A program made the translations under genes and the position numbers. This document shows, piece by piece, positions 1 through 6,353 of a stretch of 7,030 nt of DNA. The DNA lies in assembly GCA_017417085.1 (NCBI GenBank), contig JAFPZV010000127.1, positions 1-7,030 of the forward strand. Direction: 5' to 3'. Numbering within the stretch: position 1 is the stretch's first letter; each line of letters starts with the position of its first letter. This DNA comes from Deltaproteobacteria bacterium. Lineage in GTDB: Bacteria; Desulfobacterota; Desulfuromonadia; Desulfuromonadales; JAAYDE01. The notes under the pieces are model-generated. The model was not told the DNA's origin. It ran no database searches and worked only from the letters and a program-made list of their open reading frames with translations.

Positions 1-575
1 ACATGCGCCAATTTCTCCAGCGCCTGCATCACATGCAAACCATCCACGGGCTCACCACTCTGGTAAAAATAGCCGGCAAGCGCTCCCACCACGACAGCAA
101 CCAGCACCACCATCACATAGACAAGAAATTTGAACAGTTTCCCCAGAAGGGAACCACCTTGCTTCTTTTTCTCTTCCGGTCCGGGCATGTCCGTCGGCCA
201 ATCGGGAGGACTGCCAAAAACATCATCATCATCATTCTTCTTCTCAGTTTCCCCCGCATTGCCCAACCATTTCTCCTCGGATGAGCCATCCTCCATATCC
301 ACATCCATATGTGGGGGGATTTCTTCAGAAAAATCCAAAGCATCCCGTTTCCGGTCCTCACGGATTTTTCCCTGTTCCGGATGCGGCTGAACATTTTCCG
401 CGACATTTTCCTGTTCCAGTACAGAACGGTCCAGTTCTTCTTCGGAGAGCTCCGTCACCGGAACCACCGTGAAAACGGCCTGACAACGAGCGCAACGCAC
501 CCGCGTTCCCTCCGGCCTGACGCGCTCATCCGCCAAACGATAACACGTACCACAAGCTTCACACCGGATGATCAT
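1..575 (-). CDS. MJ0042-type zinc-ribbon membrane protein, partial (C-terminus beyond left edge)
   Basis: The function is not established. What is visible is a protein with an N-terminal zinc ribbon and one membrane span, a common layout in delta-type proteobacteria. The start is ATG at 575, preceded by a strong GGGGAGGG ribosome site. Of 191 visible codons, residues 5-33 carry two CxxC-type knuckles (CEACGTC and CARC). The arginine-rich stretch between them (YRLADERVRPEGTRVRC) is typical of the MJ0042/zinc_ribbon_5 family. Residues about 40-145 form an acidic, low-complexity linker with a run of four Asp encoded by a repeated CAT/ATC triplet tract. Residues about 150-171 form a Val/Ala-rich transmembrane helix preceded by Lys residues, so the ribbon is predicted to be cytoplasmic. 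Many family members have a DUF3426 domain after the helix, but the window ends first. It lies 126 bp downstream of hpt on the same strand and could be co-transcribed with it. Confidence 0.85.
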   Translation of the reverse strand, partial: MIIRCEACGTCYRLADERVRPEGTRVRCARCQAVFTVVPVTELSEEELDRSVLEQENVAENVQPHPEQGKIREDRKRDALDFSEEIPPHMDVDMEDGSSEEKWLGNAGETEKKNDDDDVFGSPPDWPTDMPGPEEKKKQGGSLLGKLFKFLVYVMVVLVAVVVGALAGYFYQSGEPVDGLHVMQALEKLAH

Positions 576-701
576 CTCACCCTCCCCTTTTCCTCAACAA
601 AATATCTCTCCATATAAAAATACCCGGGGAAACCGCTTGGGGACTTTCGAAAAGGCCCACCGCCATACATGGCTTCAAGAAGTTTTCCCCGCTCGGCACC
701 C
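576..701. other. Intergenic stretch between hpt and the zinc-ribbon gene
   Basis: No gene is supported here. A short dyad at 640-658 has arms GGGaCTTT and AAAGgCCC around CGA, giving seven pairs and one mismatch. It lacks a following T-run on either strand, so it is not a standard terminator. A minus-strand promoter for the zinc-ribbon gene could lie in the AT-rich part near 601-625, but no convincing -35/-10 pair was found. Read-through from hpt is equally possible. Confidence 0.4.
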
Positions 702-1226
702 TTACACAATCATTTCATAAATTCCCGGCAGATTGCGGTATCTCTCGGCATAATCCAGCCCATAGCCCACCAGGAAAACATCCGGCACATCCAGGCCGAC
801 ATAATCCGCCTCGAATGGCACGACACGCCGCTCCTTCTTGTCAAGCAGAACACAGACCTTCAGCTTCCTCGGATTACGGTCCCGCAATTTCTGGTAAAGA
901 AAAGCCAGGCTCCGTCCGCTGTCAACAATGTCCTCGACAATCAGCACATTTTTCCCCTCGATTGCAATGCTGACATCCTTGAGCAGCTCCACAATCCCGG
1001 AAGACATCTGTCCGGAACCGTAACTGGCCAGCTGGACAAAATCGATCCGCACCGGGGAACGCAGCTGACGAACCAGATCGGACAAAAATATCACGGCACC
1101 CTTGAGCACACCGATAACGACTATTTCTTCACCCTTATAATCCCGATCAATCTGTAATCCCAGTTGCTGCACCCGTCTGGCGATCTCTTCCGGGGAATGC
1201 ATCAGCCTCAGGTTTTTGTCGTTCAT
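702..1226 (-). CDS. hpt: Hypoxanthine phosphoribosyltransferase
   Basis: This cytoplasmic purine-salvage enzyme joins hypoxanthine (often also guanine) to PRPP, giving IMP or GMP and pyrophosphate. The 174-residue product is of usual length for bacterial Hpt. The PRPP-binding signature VLIVEDIVDSGRSL is at residues 94-107, with the adjacent acidic pair E98-D99. The LKG pyrophosphate loop is at 41-43, the LLDK purine-contacting segment at 127-130, and the conserved tail with VGLDVPD and GYGLDYAERYRNLP at 143-167. The frame stays open upstream to 1310. The ATG at 1226 is chosen because GGAGG lies five bases before it, the family N-terminus matches, and a strong promoter sits just upstream (1264-1292), which would exclude the longer form. 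The gene is divergent from the DUF1573 gene and is followed by the zinc-ribbon gene. Confidence 0.95.
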   Translation of the reverse strand: MNDKNLRLMHSPEEIARRVQQLGLQIDRDYKGEEIVVIGVLKGAVIFLSDLVRQLRSPVRIDFVQLASYGSGQMSSGIVELLKDVSIAIEGKNVLIVEDIVDSGRSLAFLYQKLRDRNPRKLKVCVLLDKKERRVVPFEADYVGLDVPDVFLVGYGLDYAERYRNLPGIYEMIV

Positions 1227-1263
1227 ATGTCCTCCGTCTGCAAAAAATCCGACGAATACATGG

Positions 1264-1292
1264 TTTATAAAATGATAACAATCATCTGTCAA
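1264..1292 (-). promoter_or_regulatory. Sigma-70-type promoter of hpt
   Basis: Reading the minus strand, TTGACA (1292-1287) and TATAAA (1269-1264) are separated by exactly 17 bases, which is near consensus. The predicted transcript start is near 1257, giving a leader of about 30 nt ahead of the ATG at 1226. The spacer contains the perfect dyad ATGAT-AACA-ATCAT (plus-strand 1272-1285), a possible operator. Confidence 0.8.
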
Positions 1293-1330
1293 ACGCTGGT
1301 GAAAAACCATTCAAAAAATTCGTCTAAAGA

Positions 1331-1359
1331 GCGGACAAAAGCCTATACTGCTTGTCCGC
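1331..1359. promoter_or_regulatory. Perfect inverted repeat over a possible -10 box upstream of the DUF1573 gene
   Basis: Arms GCGGACAA (1331-1338) and TTGTCCGC (1352-1359) are perfectly complementary with a 13-base spacer. The spacer holds TATACT (1344-1349), a plausible -10 hexamer for the rightward gene. No good -35 is seen at the matching distance. A related smaller dyad, GGAC-AC-GTCC, lies at 1379-1388. The layout suggests an operator covering the promoter. It could instead be a leader hairpin, since GC/GC could extend the stem with an AA bulge. It is not an intrinsic terminator, because no T-run follows. Confidence 0.5.
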
Positions 1360-1409
1360 AAAACCAGAGTCTTTGTTTGGACACGTCCGCACCGAAAGGA
1401 AAAGAACGC

Positions 1410-2141
1410 ATGAAAATCGCCGCCAGCGCAGTGTTTGCCATCTGGGTGTCGGTTAATCTGGTCATAAACGCTTTCGCCGCGCCGTATCTGGGCGTGGAAG
1501 CGGAACACGATTTTGGCCAAATTTTTCAGGGGCAAAAAATCCGGCACACCTTTGTCATTGGCAACTACGGTGACGCACCGCTCGTTATCACCGGCATCAA
1601 AACTTCCTGCCAATGTACAGCAGCCCTGCTCTCCGCGCCAGAAATTCCCCCAGATGCCACCGGCGAAATTCAACTCACCTTCAACAGCCACGACTTTTCC
1701 GGAAAGGTCACCAAACACGTCCTCTTCACCACCAACGATCCGCGCCATACGCAGGTCAAACTCACGCTGCGAGGTCTTGTCCAACCGGAAATTGAGGCGA
1801 CACCGCCGCTCATCCGCCCGCAATATCTGCCCATGGGACAAACGACTCTGGCCAGAGTGACGCTCGCCAACCGGGGAAAAACGCCCATTGAGCTGGGAGA
1901 ACCGCACAGTACCATAGACGAAGTCACCGCCACGCTTTTCGCCCGGAAGCTCGCTCCCGGAGAACAGACAACGCTTGTTGTGAACATCACGCCACGTTCC
2001 AACCAGCCCCATGTGCGCGGTCTTGTTCTCATTGGCCTCAAGGGCGCACATATTGAAGAGTTACGCATCCCGGTCTATACCAGGGTGCTGCCCAACAGCT
2101 CATCGAATGCGCCGGAGCCAAATTTCTCCAAAGACCGCTGA
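1410..2141 (+). CDS. Secreted DUF1573 (HYDIN/Ig-like) protein
   Basis: The molecular role is unknown. The family is widespread in Gram-negative bacteria and resembles the Ig-like ASH/HYDIN fold. The 243-residue product starts with a signal peptide: MK, a hydrophobic core at about residues 4-22, and an AFAA cleavage region near 21-24. It is therefore predicted to be exported to the periplasm. Residues about 32-125 form the DUF1573 domain: HDFGQIFQGQ, then HTFVIGN, the hallmark Cys segment TSCQCT at 65-70 (SCGCT in most relatives), and later FTTNDP. Residues about 128-225 look like a second beta-sandwich without cysteines. The frame extends back to 1164. The ATG at 1410 is preferred because the signal peptide begins there and AAAGGA lies nine bases upstream; the longer version would bury the signal and overlap hpt. 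It is divergent from hpt and followed after 77 bp by tRNA-Arg. Confidence 0.85.
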   Translation: MKIAASAVFAIWVSVNLVINAFAAPYLGVEAEHDFGQIFQGQKIRHTFVIGNYGDAPLVITGIKTSCQCTAALLSAPEIPPDATGEIQLTFNSHDFSGKVTKHVLFTTNDPRHTQVKLTLRGLVQPEIEATPPLIRPQYLPMGQTTLARVTLANRGKTPIELGEPHSTIDEVTATLFARKLAPGEQTTLVVNITPRSNQPHVRGLVLIGLKGAHIEELRIPVYTRVLPNSSSNAPEPNFSKDR

Positions 2142-2151
2142 CAAACCCGGC

Positions 2152-2170
2152 AATCTGTTTTTTACAGATT
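2152..2170 (+). other. Weak hairpin after the DUF1573 gene
   Basis: AATCTGT (2152-2158) and ACAGATT (2164-2170) pair around a TTTTT loop. This is a seven-pair, AT-rich stem ten bases after the stop codon. No T-run follows, so it is at best a weak terminator. The DUF1573 transcript may read through tRNA-Arg to the strong terminator at 2304. Confidence 0.3.
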
Positions 2171-2176
2171 TCCATA

Positions 2177-2205
2177 TTGCGCCCAAGCAACGGTTGGGCT
2201 ATAAA
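2177..2205 (+). promoter_or_regulatory. Promoter of tRNA-Arg
   Basis: TTGCGC (2177-2182) and TATAAA (2200-2205) are 17 bases apart. Transcription is predicted to start near 2212, about seven bases before the mature tRNA. The spacer is largely filled by the dyad GCCCAA (2181-2186) and TTGGGC (2194-2199) around a seven-base loop, which overlaps the last two bases of the -35. Confidence 0.6.
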
Positions 2206-2218
2206 CAAAGAACAACAA

Positions 2219-2295
<77 letters not shown>

Positions 2296-2303
2296 AACCG
2301 GTT

Positions 2304-2343
2304 AAAAGGGAAACGTCAAAAGACATTTCCCTTTTTTGTTTTC
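2304..2343 (+). terminator. Intrinsic terminator after tRNA-Arg
   Basis: AAAAGGGAAA-C-GTC (2304-2317) pairs with GAC-A-TTTCCCTTTT (2322-2335) around an AAAA loop. That is thirteen pairs with one C/A mismatch. The U-tract TTTTTTGTTTTC follows. It ends the tRNA-Arg transcript and any read-through from the DUF1573 gene. Confidence 0.85.
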
Positions 2344-2344
2344 T

Positions 2345-2397
2345 AAAAAAGAAACCGTCTGGAACTCCCAAGTTCCAGACGGTTTCCTGCTTTTTTT
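2345..2397 (-). terminator. Bidirectional intrinsic terminator at the end of the clp operon
   Basis: A perfect 16-bp stem, GAAACCGTCTGGAACT (2351-2366) with AGTTCCAGACGGTTTC (2371-2386), encloses a CCCA loop. On the minus strand the hairpin follows the clpX stop by about 25 bases and runs directly into six T (2350-2345). On the plus strand CTGC and seven T follow (2391-2397), so it can also stop rightward transcription that escapes the terminator at 2304. Confidence 0.92.
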
Positions 2398-2411
2398 CCT
2401 TTTCCAAAGTC

Positions 2412-3677
2412 TCAGGCCGTTTCCTCCGCGGTCTCGTACACAATCAGAGGCGCCGCATTCTTCACAATGACATCCTCGTTGATGATAACTTCCTTCACCC
2501 GTTTCTGCGAAGGAATATCATACATGACATCCAGCATGGCATTTTCCATGATAGCGCGCAAGCCACGGGCGCCGGTGTTGCGTTTGAGCGCTTCCTTGGC
2601 AATGGCGACCACCGCGCCGTCGGTAAACTTGAGCGCGACATTTTCCATCTCGAAAAGCTTCTGGTACTGCTTGATCAGGGAATTTTTCGGTTCCTTGAGG
2701 ATCTCCACCATCGCTTCTTCGTCCAGCTCGCTCAACGTCGCCAGCACCGGCAAACGGCCGACAAATTCGGGGATCATGCCGTATTTCAGCAGATCTTCCG
2801 GCTCCACCTTGCTCAGGATGCTTCCCAAATCGGCGCGATTGCTCTGGATATCCGCGCCAAAGCCGATGGTTTTGGCGTTGATCCGTTTCAGGATGATATC
2901 CGAAAGCCCGCCAAAGGCTCCGCCGCAGATAAACAGAATGTTGGTGGTATCCACCTTGATAAATTCCTGGTGGGGATGCTTGCGCCCCCCCGTGGGAGGA
3001 ACGCTGGCGACGGTGCCCTCAATAATCTTGAGCAGGGCCTGCTGCACGCCCTCCCCGGAAACATCGCGGGTAATGGAAGGCGATTCCGTCTTGCGGGCAA
3101 TCTTGTCAATTTCGTCGATATAGATAATCCCGCGCTGCGCCCGTTCCACATTGTAATCCGTGGCCTGCAGCAGGCTCAGGATGATATTTTCGACATCCTC
3201 GCCTACATAGCCGGCTTCCGTCAGGTTGGTGGCGTCGGCGATGGTAAACGGCACATCCAGGACCTTGGCAAGCGTCTGCGCCAGCAGCGTTTTGCCGCTG
3301 CCGGTAGGACCCATCAGCAGAATGTTGCTTTTCTGGATCTCCACATCGTCCGGCGCACCGGTACGTTCGGCGTATTCTATCCGTTTATAATGGTTGTAGA
3401 CTGCTACCGACAAGATCTTCTTGGCGCGTTCCTGACCGATGACATAGTCATTGAGCACCTCATGAATCTGTTCCGGCCGGGGCAAACCGTGCTGCTGCTC
3501 GCCATCAATTTTGCCCCGCATCTGATCTTCCTCGTTCATCAGCTTCTGACACAGGGCCAAACATTCATCACAGATGCACACACCGTCTCCCGCAATCAGC
3601 CGTTTAACCTCATTGCGGGTTTTGCCGCAAAACGAGCAGTACTGCACGCTTGAGCGCCCATCGCTGTATTTGTCCAC
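2412..3677 (-). CDS. clpX: ATP-dependent Clp protease ATP-binding subunit ClpX
   Basis: ClpX is a AAA+ unfoldase that forms a hexamer, recognises substrates, unfolds them with ATP and threads them into ClpP. The 421 residues cover the whole family length. The N-terminal zinc-binding domain has C14/C17 and C36/C39. Walker A GPTGSGKT is at 123-130 and the GYVG pore loop at 156-159. Walker B IIYIDEID is at 184-191 and the RKH loop at 232-234. The IGFG loop, which docks ClpP, is at 271-274. The sensor-2 GARGLR is at 369-374. The start codon is GTG at 3677, with GGGAGG about seven bases upstream and only 16 bases between it and the clpP stop. It is the last gene of the leftward block and is closed by the 16-bp terminator. 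The lon gene, which follows clpX in many relatives, is absent here. Confidence 0.98.
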   Translation of the reverse strand: MDKYSDGRSSVQYCSFCGKTRNEVKRLIAGDGVCICDECLALCQKLMNEEDQMRGKIDGEQQHGLPRPEQIHEVLNDYVIGQERAKKILSVAVYNHYKRIEYAERTGAPDDVEIQKSNILLMGPTGSGKTLLAQTLAKVLDVPFTIADATNLTEAGYVGEDVENIILSLLQATDYNVERAQRGIIYIDEIDKIARKTESPSITRDVSGEGVQQALLKIIEGTVASVPPTGGRKHPHQEFIKVDTTNILFICGGAFGGLSDIILKRINAKTIGFGADIQSNRADLGSILSKVEPEDLLKYGMIPEFVGRLPVLATLSELDEEAMVEILKEPKNSLIKQYQKLFEMENVALKFTDGAVVAIAKEALKRNTGARGLRAIMENAMLDVMYDIPSQKRVKEVIINEDVIVKNAAPLIVYETAEETA

Positions 3678-3693
3678 CGCTTGACCTCCCGGA

Positions 3694-4281
3694 TCAGGAT
3701 TTCTGCTTCACAATATCATCCACAATGCCATAGGTTTTCGCATCCTCGGAACTCATGAAGAAATCACGTTCCGTATCCTGCGCAACCCGTTCCACATCCT
3801 GTCCGGTATGCTCCGCCAGAATTTTGTTCAGGCGATCGCGGAGACCGAGAATTTCATCGGCATGAATTTTAATATCACTGGCCTGTCCTTGGAAACCGCC
3901 CAGCGGCTGATGGATCATAATCCGCGAATTGGGCAGGGCGAAACGTTTGCCATGCTCGCCGGAAGCCAGCAGCAACGCCGCCATGGACGCGGCCTGTCCG
4001 ATGCAGATGGTCGAAACCGGTGCACGCAGATACTGCATCGTATCGTAAATGGCCATCCCGGCGGTGACCACACCGCCGGGAGAATTTATATAGAGGAACA
4101 CATCCTTTTCCGGATCCTCGGATTCCAGAAACAGCAGCTGCGCCACGATCAGATTGGCCATATGCTCCTCGATCATGCCGCTCAAAAAGATAATTCTATC
4201 TTTCAGCAACCGCGAATAGATATCGTAGGCGCGTTCTCCGCGCCCGCTGTTTTCGACAACTATCGGCACCAAGGCGCTCAT
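3694..4281 (-). CDS. clpP: ATP-dependent Clp protease proteolytic subunit ClpP
   Basis: ClpP is a serine peptidase that forms a tetradecameric chamber and degrades proteins fed by ClpX. The 195-residue product contains the full catalytic triad: S99 in GQAASM, H124 in MIHQPLGG and D173 in ERDFF. The oligomerisation and substrate-groove segment INSPGG is at residues 65-70. The ATG at 4281 is chosen because the encoded N-terminus ([19 protein letters not shown]) matches mature ClpP proteins and GGGGG lies about eight bases upstream. In-frame ATGs at 4305, 4302 and 4296 would add residues not typical of the family and lack a good ribosome site. It sits 31 bases after tig and 16 before clpX, so the three are very likely one transcript. 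Confidence 0.98.
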   Translation of the reverse strand: MSALVPIVVENSGRGERAYDIYSRLLKDRIIFLSGMIEEHMANLIVAQLLFLESEDPEKDVFLYINSPGGVVTAGMAIYDTMQYLRAPVSTICIGQAASMAALLLASGEHGKRFALPNSRIMIHQPLGGFQGQASDIKIHADEILGLRDRLNKILAEHTGQDVERVAQDTERDFFMSSEDAKTYGIVDDIVKQKS

Positions 4282-4312
4282 TTCATGTTCCCCCATACGC
4301 ATCACGTATTGC

Positions 4313-5617
4313 CTAGTTCTTCTTCTCTACCTTGTCCACTTCCTCAACCTGAGCACCCGAGACGATAAAATTGACCACCTTGTCTTCCAGTACCATGGTT
4401 TTGAGCGTCTTCTTGCGTTCGTCGCTTTCCTCGTAATAGGCTTTGACCTTCTCCAGCGGCACATCGGCTTCCCGTGCCATCTCTTCCATGCGCGCCTCTA
4501 TGTCCTCGGGGGTGGCGGCAATCTGCTCCTGATGGGTGATGGCTTCCAGAATCAGAGCCGCCTGAACCTGACGAACGGCCCGCGGCCGGTTCTTTTCACG
4601 ATACTCTTCGATCGTCATGCCCAGTTTTTCCAGAGAAAGGCCGCTCTTCTTCAAACGGGCCTCAAAATTGTCGAACAGCGCGCGCAGATGCTCTTCCACC
4701 AGAGTCTCCGGAACCTCGATCGGATTTTTCTCGATAAGCACCGAGACAATCTGTTCACGCAGATTGTCCTCGATCCGCTTCTTTTCATAATCCTCATAGG
4801 CCTTGGCCAGACGGGCACGGAACTCTGCTACCGTGTCAACCCCGTACTGCTTCACGAAGTCATCGTTCAGTTCCGGCAAAACCTTCTCGCGGATCGCCTT
4901 CAGGAAGACGCTGAAACGTGCCGGTTTGCCAGCCAGCTCCTGACTGGAGTATTCCGCGGGGAAGGTCACCTCGATGTCCTTCTTCTCGTTGAGCCGCATT
5001 CCCTCAATCTGCTCTTCAAAGCCGGGGATCAGCGAATGGCTGCCCAGTTCCAGATCATAGTCTTCCGCCTTGCCATGTTCGATCGGCTTGTCGCCGACAA
5101 AGCCCTCGAAATCAATGACAACATGATCGCCTGTCCGCGCCGTGTCATGAGCCGCGTCTTTCAGTTCGGCCTTTTCCTTGCGGATCTCGTCCACCCGTTC
5201 GTCAATGCGCTGATCGTCGATCACCAGCCGCTCTTTCTGCAGATGGATGCCCTTGTAGTCCTTGGCCTCAACCTGGGGTTTCACCTCCACTTCAAGCGTG
5301 AATGTGAACGGCTTGCCCTTCTCCAGCTTGCCCTTTTCCTTCAAGGCCGGTTCGCCTACCGGAGAGAAATTCTGCGTCAGCATCGCCCGGATGTAGTTCT
5401 GGTTGATCAGCTCGCGCATCGAATCTTCTTCCATCTGCCCGGCATACACCTTTTCCAGAACAGGACGCGGCACCTTGCCGGGACGAAATCCCTTCAGATT
5501 GGCTTTCTGCCCCAATTTCTTGTAAGAGGCCTCAATAACCCGATCCACCCGCTCCGGCTCAATCTCCAGAGTAATCCTTTTTTTGGTCGTGCCGACATCC
5601 TCAACCTTGACTTCCAT
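4313..5617 (-). CDS. tig: Trigger factor, ribosome-associated chaperone and peptidyl-prolyl isomerase
   Basis: Trigger factor docks at the ribosome exit tunnel, shields nascent chains and isomerises proline bonds. The 434 residues match the usual length. The N-terminal ribosome-binding domain has the signature GFRPGKVP at residues 43-50. The FKBP-type isomerase domain is at about 155-245, with [16 protein letters not shown] and [16 protein letters not shown]. The alpha-helical C-terminal chaperone arms follow at about 250-434, ending in a Lys/Glu-rich tail. The open frame also allows GTG at 5623. The ATG at 5617 is preferred because AAAGG (about 5629-5625) lies seven bases before it but almost touches the GTG. 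The gene is first in tig-clpP-clpX. Its ribosome site is embedded in the 3' end of a small upstream ORF. Confidence 0.97.
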   Translation of the reverse strand: MEVKVEDVGTTKKRITLEIEPERVDRVIEASYKKLGQKANLKGFRPGKVPRPVLEKVYAGQMEEDSMRELINQNYIRAMLTQNFSPVGEPALKEKGKLEKGKPFTFTLEVEVKPQVEAKDYKGIHLQKERLVIDDQRIDERVDEIRKEKAELKDAAHDTARTGDHVVIDFEGFVGDKPIEHGKAEDYDLELGSHSLIPGFEEQIEGMRLNEKKDIEVTFPAEYSSQELAGKPARFSVFLKAIREKVLPELNDDFVKQYGVDTVAEFRARLAKAYEDYEKKRIEDNLREQIVSVLIEKNPIEVPETLVEEHLRALFDNFEARLKKSGLSLEKLGMTIEEYREKNRPRAVRQVQAALILEAITHQEQIAATPEDIEARMEEMAREADVPLEKVKAYYEESDERKKTLKTMVLEDKVVNFIVSGAQVEEVDKVEKKN

Positions 5618-5619
5618 CT

Positions 5620-5733
5620 TCACACCTTTCTCTTAAATTGTAAGTGGCTCCCGCCGCGCAAGGCGCCATCGGACATTTCATGACCGCAACGCAAACAACC
5701 CAGCACATAGCGATCTCTCCCCGGCCCCCTCAT
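5620..5733 (-). CDS. Possible 37-residue CxxC mini-protein upstream of tig
   Basis: This is a tentative small gene. ATG at 5733 has AAGGGG six bases upstream, and a second ATG two codons earlier is also possible. The 37-residue product has a CLRCGHEM segment followed by SDGALRGG, and a basic end (FKRKV). The spacing C-x2-C-G-x2-M-x2-G resembles the first zinc knuckle of small zinc-ribbon proteins such as those I recall under DUF6487. Only one CxxC pair is present, so a full zinc site would need a partner or a dimer. The TGA stop ends two bases before the tig ATG, so the tig ribosome site lies within this ORF and translational coupling is possible. The same frame continues upstream into tRNA-Leu, so chance openness cannot be excluded. 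It may also be the remnant of a longer protein. Confidence 0.35.
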   Translation of the reverse strand: MRGPGRDRYVLGCLRCGHEMSDGALRGGSHLQFKRKV

Positions 5734-5790
5734 CAGCATCCCCTTGTACCAGAAAAAAAGAATTGCGGAAATTTTCTTCAACGAAACTGC

Positions 5791-5873
5791 TGGTGCGAGA
5801 GAGGGGAGTCGAACCCCTACGGTTGCCCGCTGGATCCTAAGTCCAGTGCGTCTGCCAATTCCGCCACTCTCGC
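5791..5873 (-). tRNA. tRNA-Leu(TAG)
   Basis: A complete 83-nt class II tRNA. The acceptor stem GCGAGAG pairs with CTCTCGC, with discriminator A and an encoded CCA. The anticodon stem CTGGA/TCCAG holds loop CTTAGGA, giving anticodon TAG, which reads CUA and related leucine codons. The extra arm CGGGCAACCG is shorter than in many leucine tRNAs. The T arm is AGGGG TTCGACT CCCCT. Confidence 0.97.
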
Positions 5874-6001
5874 AAAGAGCATCAACATCCCGATTCATCC
5901 CGGCGAACAACCGGAATCCTGCATGCCGCTTAAATGAAAAAGCCCTCCTTCGCCCCCCAAAAACCGCCAGAGGGAAAAGGAAGGACTGAAAAATTCAAAA
6001 G

Positions 6002-6078
6002 TGGGGTGAGTGAAGGGGATCGAACCCTCGACACCTGGAGCCACAATCCAGTGCTCTGCCATCTGAGCTACACTCACC
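6002..6078 (-). tRNA. tRNA-His(GTG)
   Basis: A complete cloverleaf is present. The acceptor stem GTGAGTG pairs with CACTCAC, with discriminator C and an encoded CCA. The extra 5' G (G-1, at 6078) typical of histidine tRNAs is encoded and can pair with C73. The anticodon stem CTGGA/TCCAG holds loop TTGTGGC, giving anticodon GTG. The T stem closes with a G-T wobble (GAGGG/CCCTT). Confidence 0.97.
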
Positions 6079-6089
6079 AGAACTCGGTC

Positions 6090-6118
6090 ACACTAGCCAT
6101 GAAATGCATTCTTGTCAA
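6090..6118 (-). promoter_or_regulatory. Promoter of tRNA-His and possibly the tRNA-tig-clp block
   Basis: On the minus strand, a perfect TTGACA (6118-6113) and TAGTGT (6095-6090) are separated by 17 bases. Transcription is predicted to begin a few bases before the tRNA-His 5' end. No comparably good promoter was found between tRNA-His and tig, so this may also drive tRNA-Leu and the proteostasis genes. Confidence 0.72.
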
Positions 6119-6311
6119 GCAAAACCGGGAATATTCACATAATCTCCAGGGAACGTCTTTCCCGAAAGAACATGGCAAACGGATTGCACCTTCCATGCAC
6201 CAACGAAGAAAGGAACACGGCGCCGCTTTGCATAAAAGAGCCTCTCACGGCCCTTTGCGGCCACCTGGAGCATCTGTTTTCAGTTTTATCCGTTCATGAA
6301 CCGCACCCGGC
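6119..6311. other. Divergent intergenic region, no gene seen
   Basis: No coding region is supported; short open frames here lack a ribosome site and family resemblance. The visible structure is a five-pair hairpin GGGAA-CGTCT-TTCCC (6149-6163) and the perfect ten-base palindrome GTTCATGAAC (6292-6301). A rightward promoter for the AsmA-family gene is expected here, but no hexamer pair with proper spacing stands out. Confidence 0.4.
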
Positions 6312-6335
6312 AAGTGTCTTGGGATTGCGACACTT
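6312..6335 (+). promoter_or_regulatory. Perfect inverted repeat just ahead of the AsmA-family gene
   Basis: AAGTGTC (6312-6318) and GACACTT (6329-6335) are exact complements around a ten-base spacer (TTGGGATTGC). They end eight bases before the AAAGGA ribosome site. The element could be an operator or a leader hairpin affecting initiation. No T-run follows, so it is not a terminator. Confidence 0.45.
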
Positions 6336-6353
6336 CAGACATAAAGGAACACT

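Noticed and set aside
220..236. ATC/CAT triplet repeat considered as a phase-variable tract
   Set aside because: It is about four triplets encoding Asp within an acidic linker; in-frame changes would not switch expression.
1311..2051. Minus-strand open frame of 246 codons opposite the DUF1573 gene
   Set aside because: The plus strand carries a signal peptide and DUF1573 motifs; the minus frame shows no family features.
4532..5683. Plus-strand open frame of 383 codons antisense to tig
   Set aside because: It has no recognisable domain or ribosome site, and the opposite strand is a complete trigger factor.
5791..5910. N-terminal extension of the small CxxC ORF through tRNA-Leu
   Set aside because: The residues there are translated tRNA-Leu; only the part after 5740 could be real.
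5895..6077. Short minus-strand ORF covering tRNA-His
   Set aside because: Its N-terminal part is simply the translated tRNA-His, a known annotation artefact.
6292..6301. Perfect palindrome GTTCATGAAC considered as a LexA-type site
   Set aside because: The spacing between half-sites matches neither the GAAC-N4-GTTC nor the GTTC-N7-GTTC LexA box, and a ten-base palindrome alone is weak evidence.
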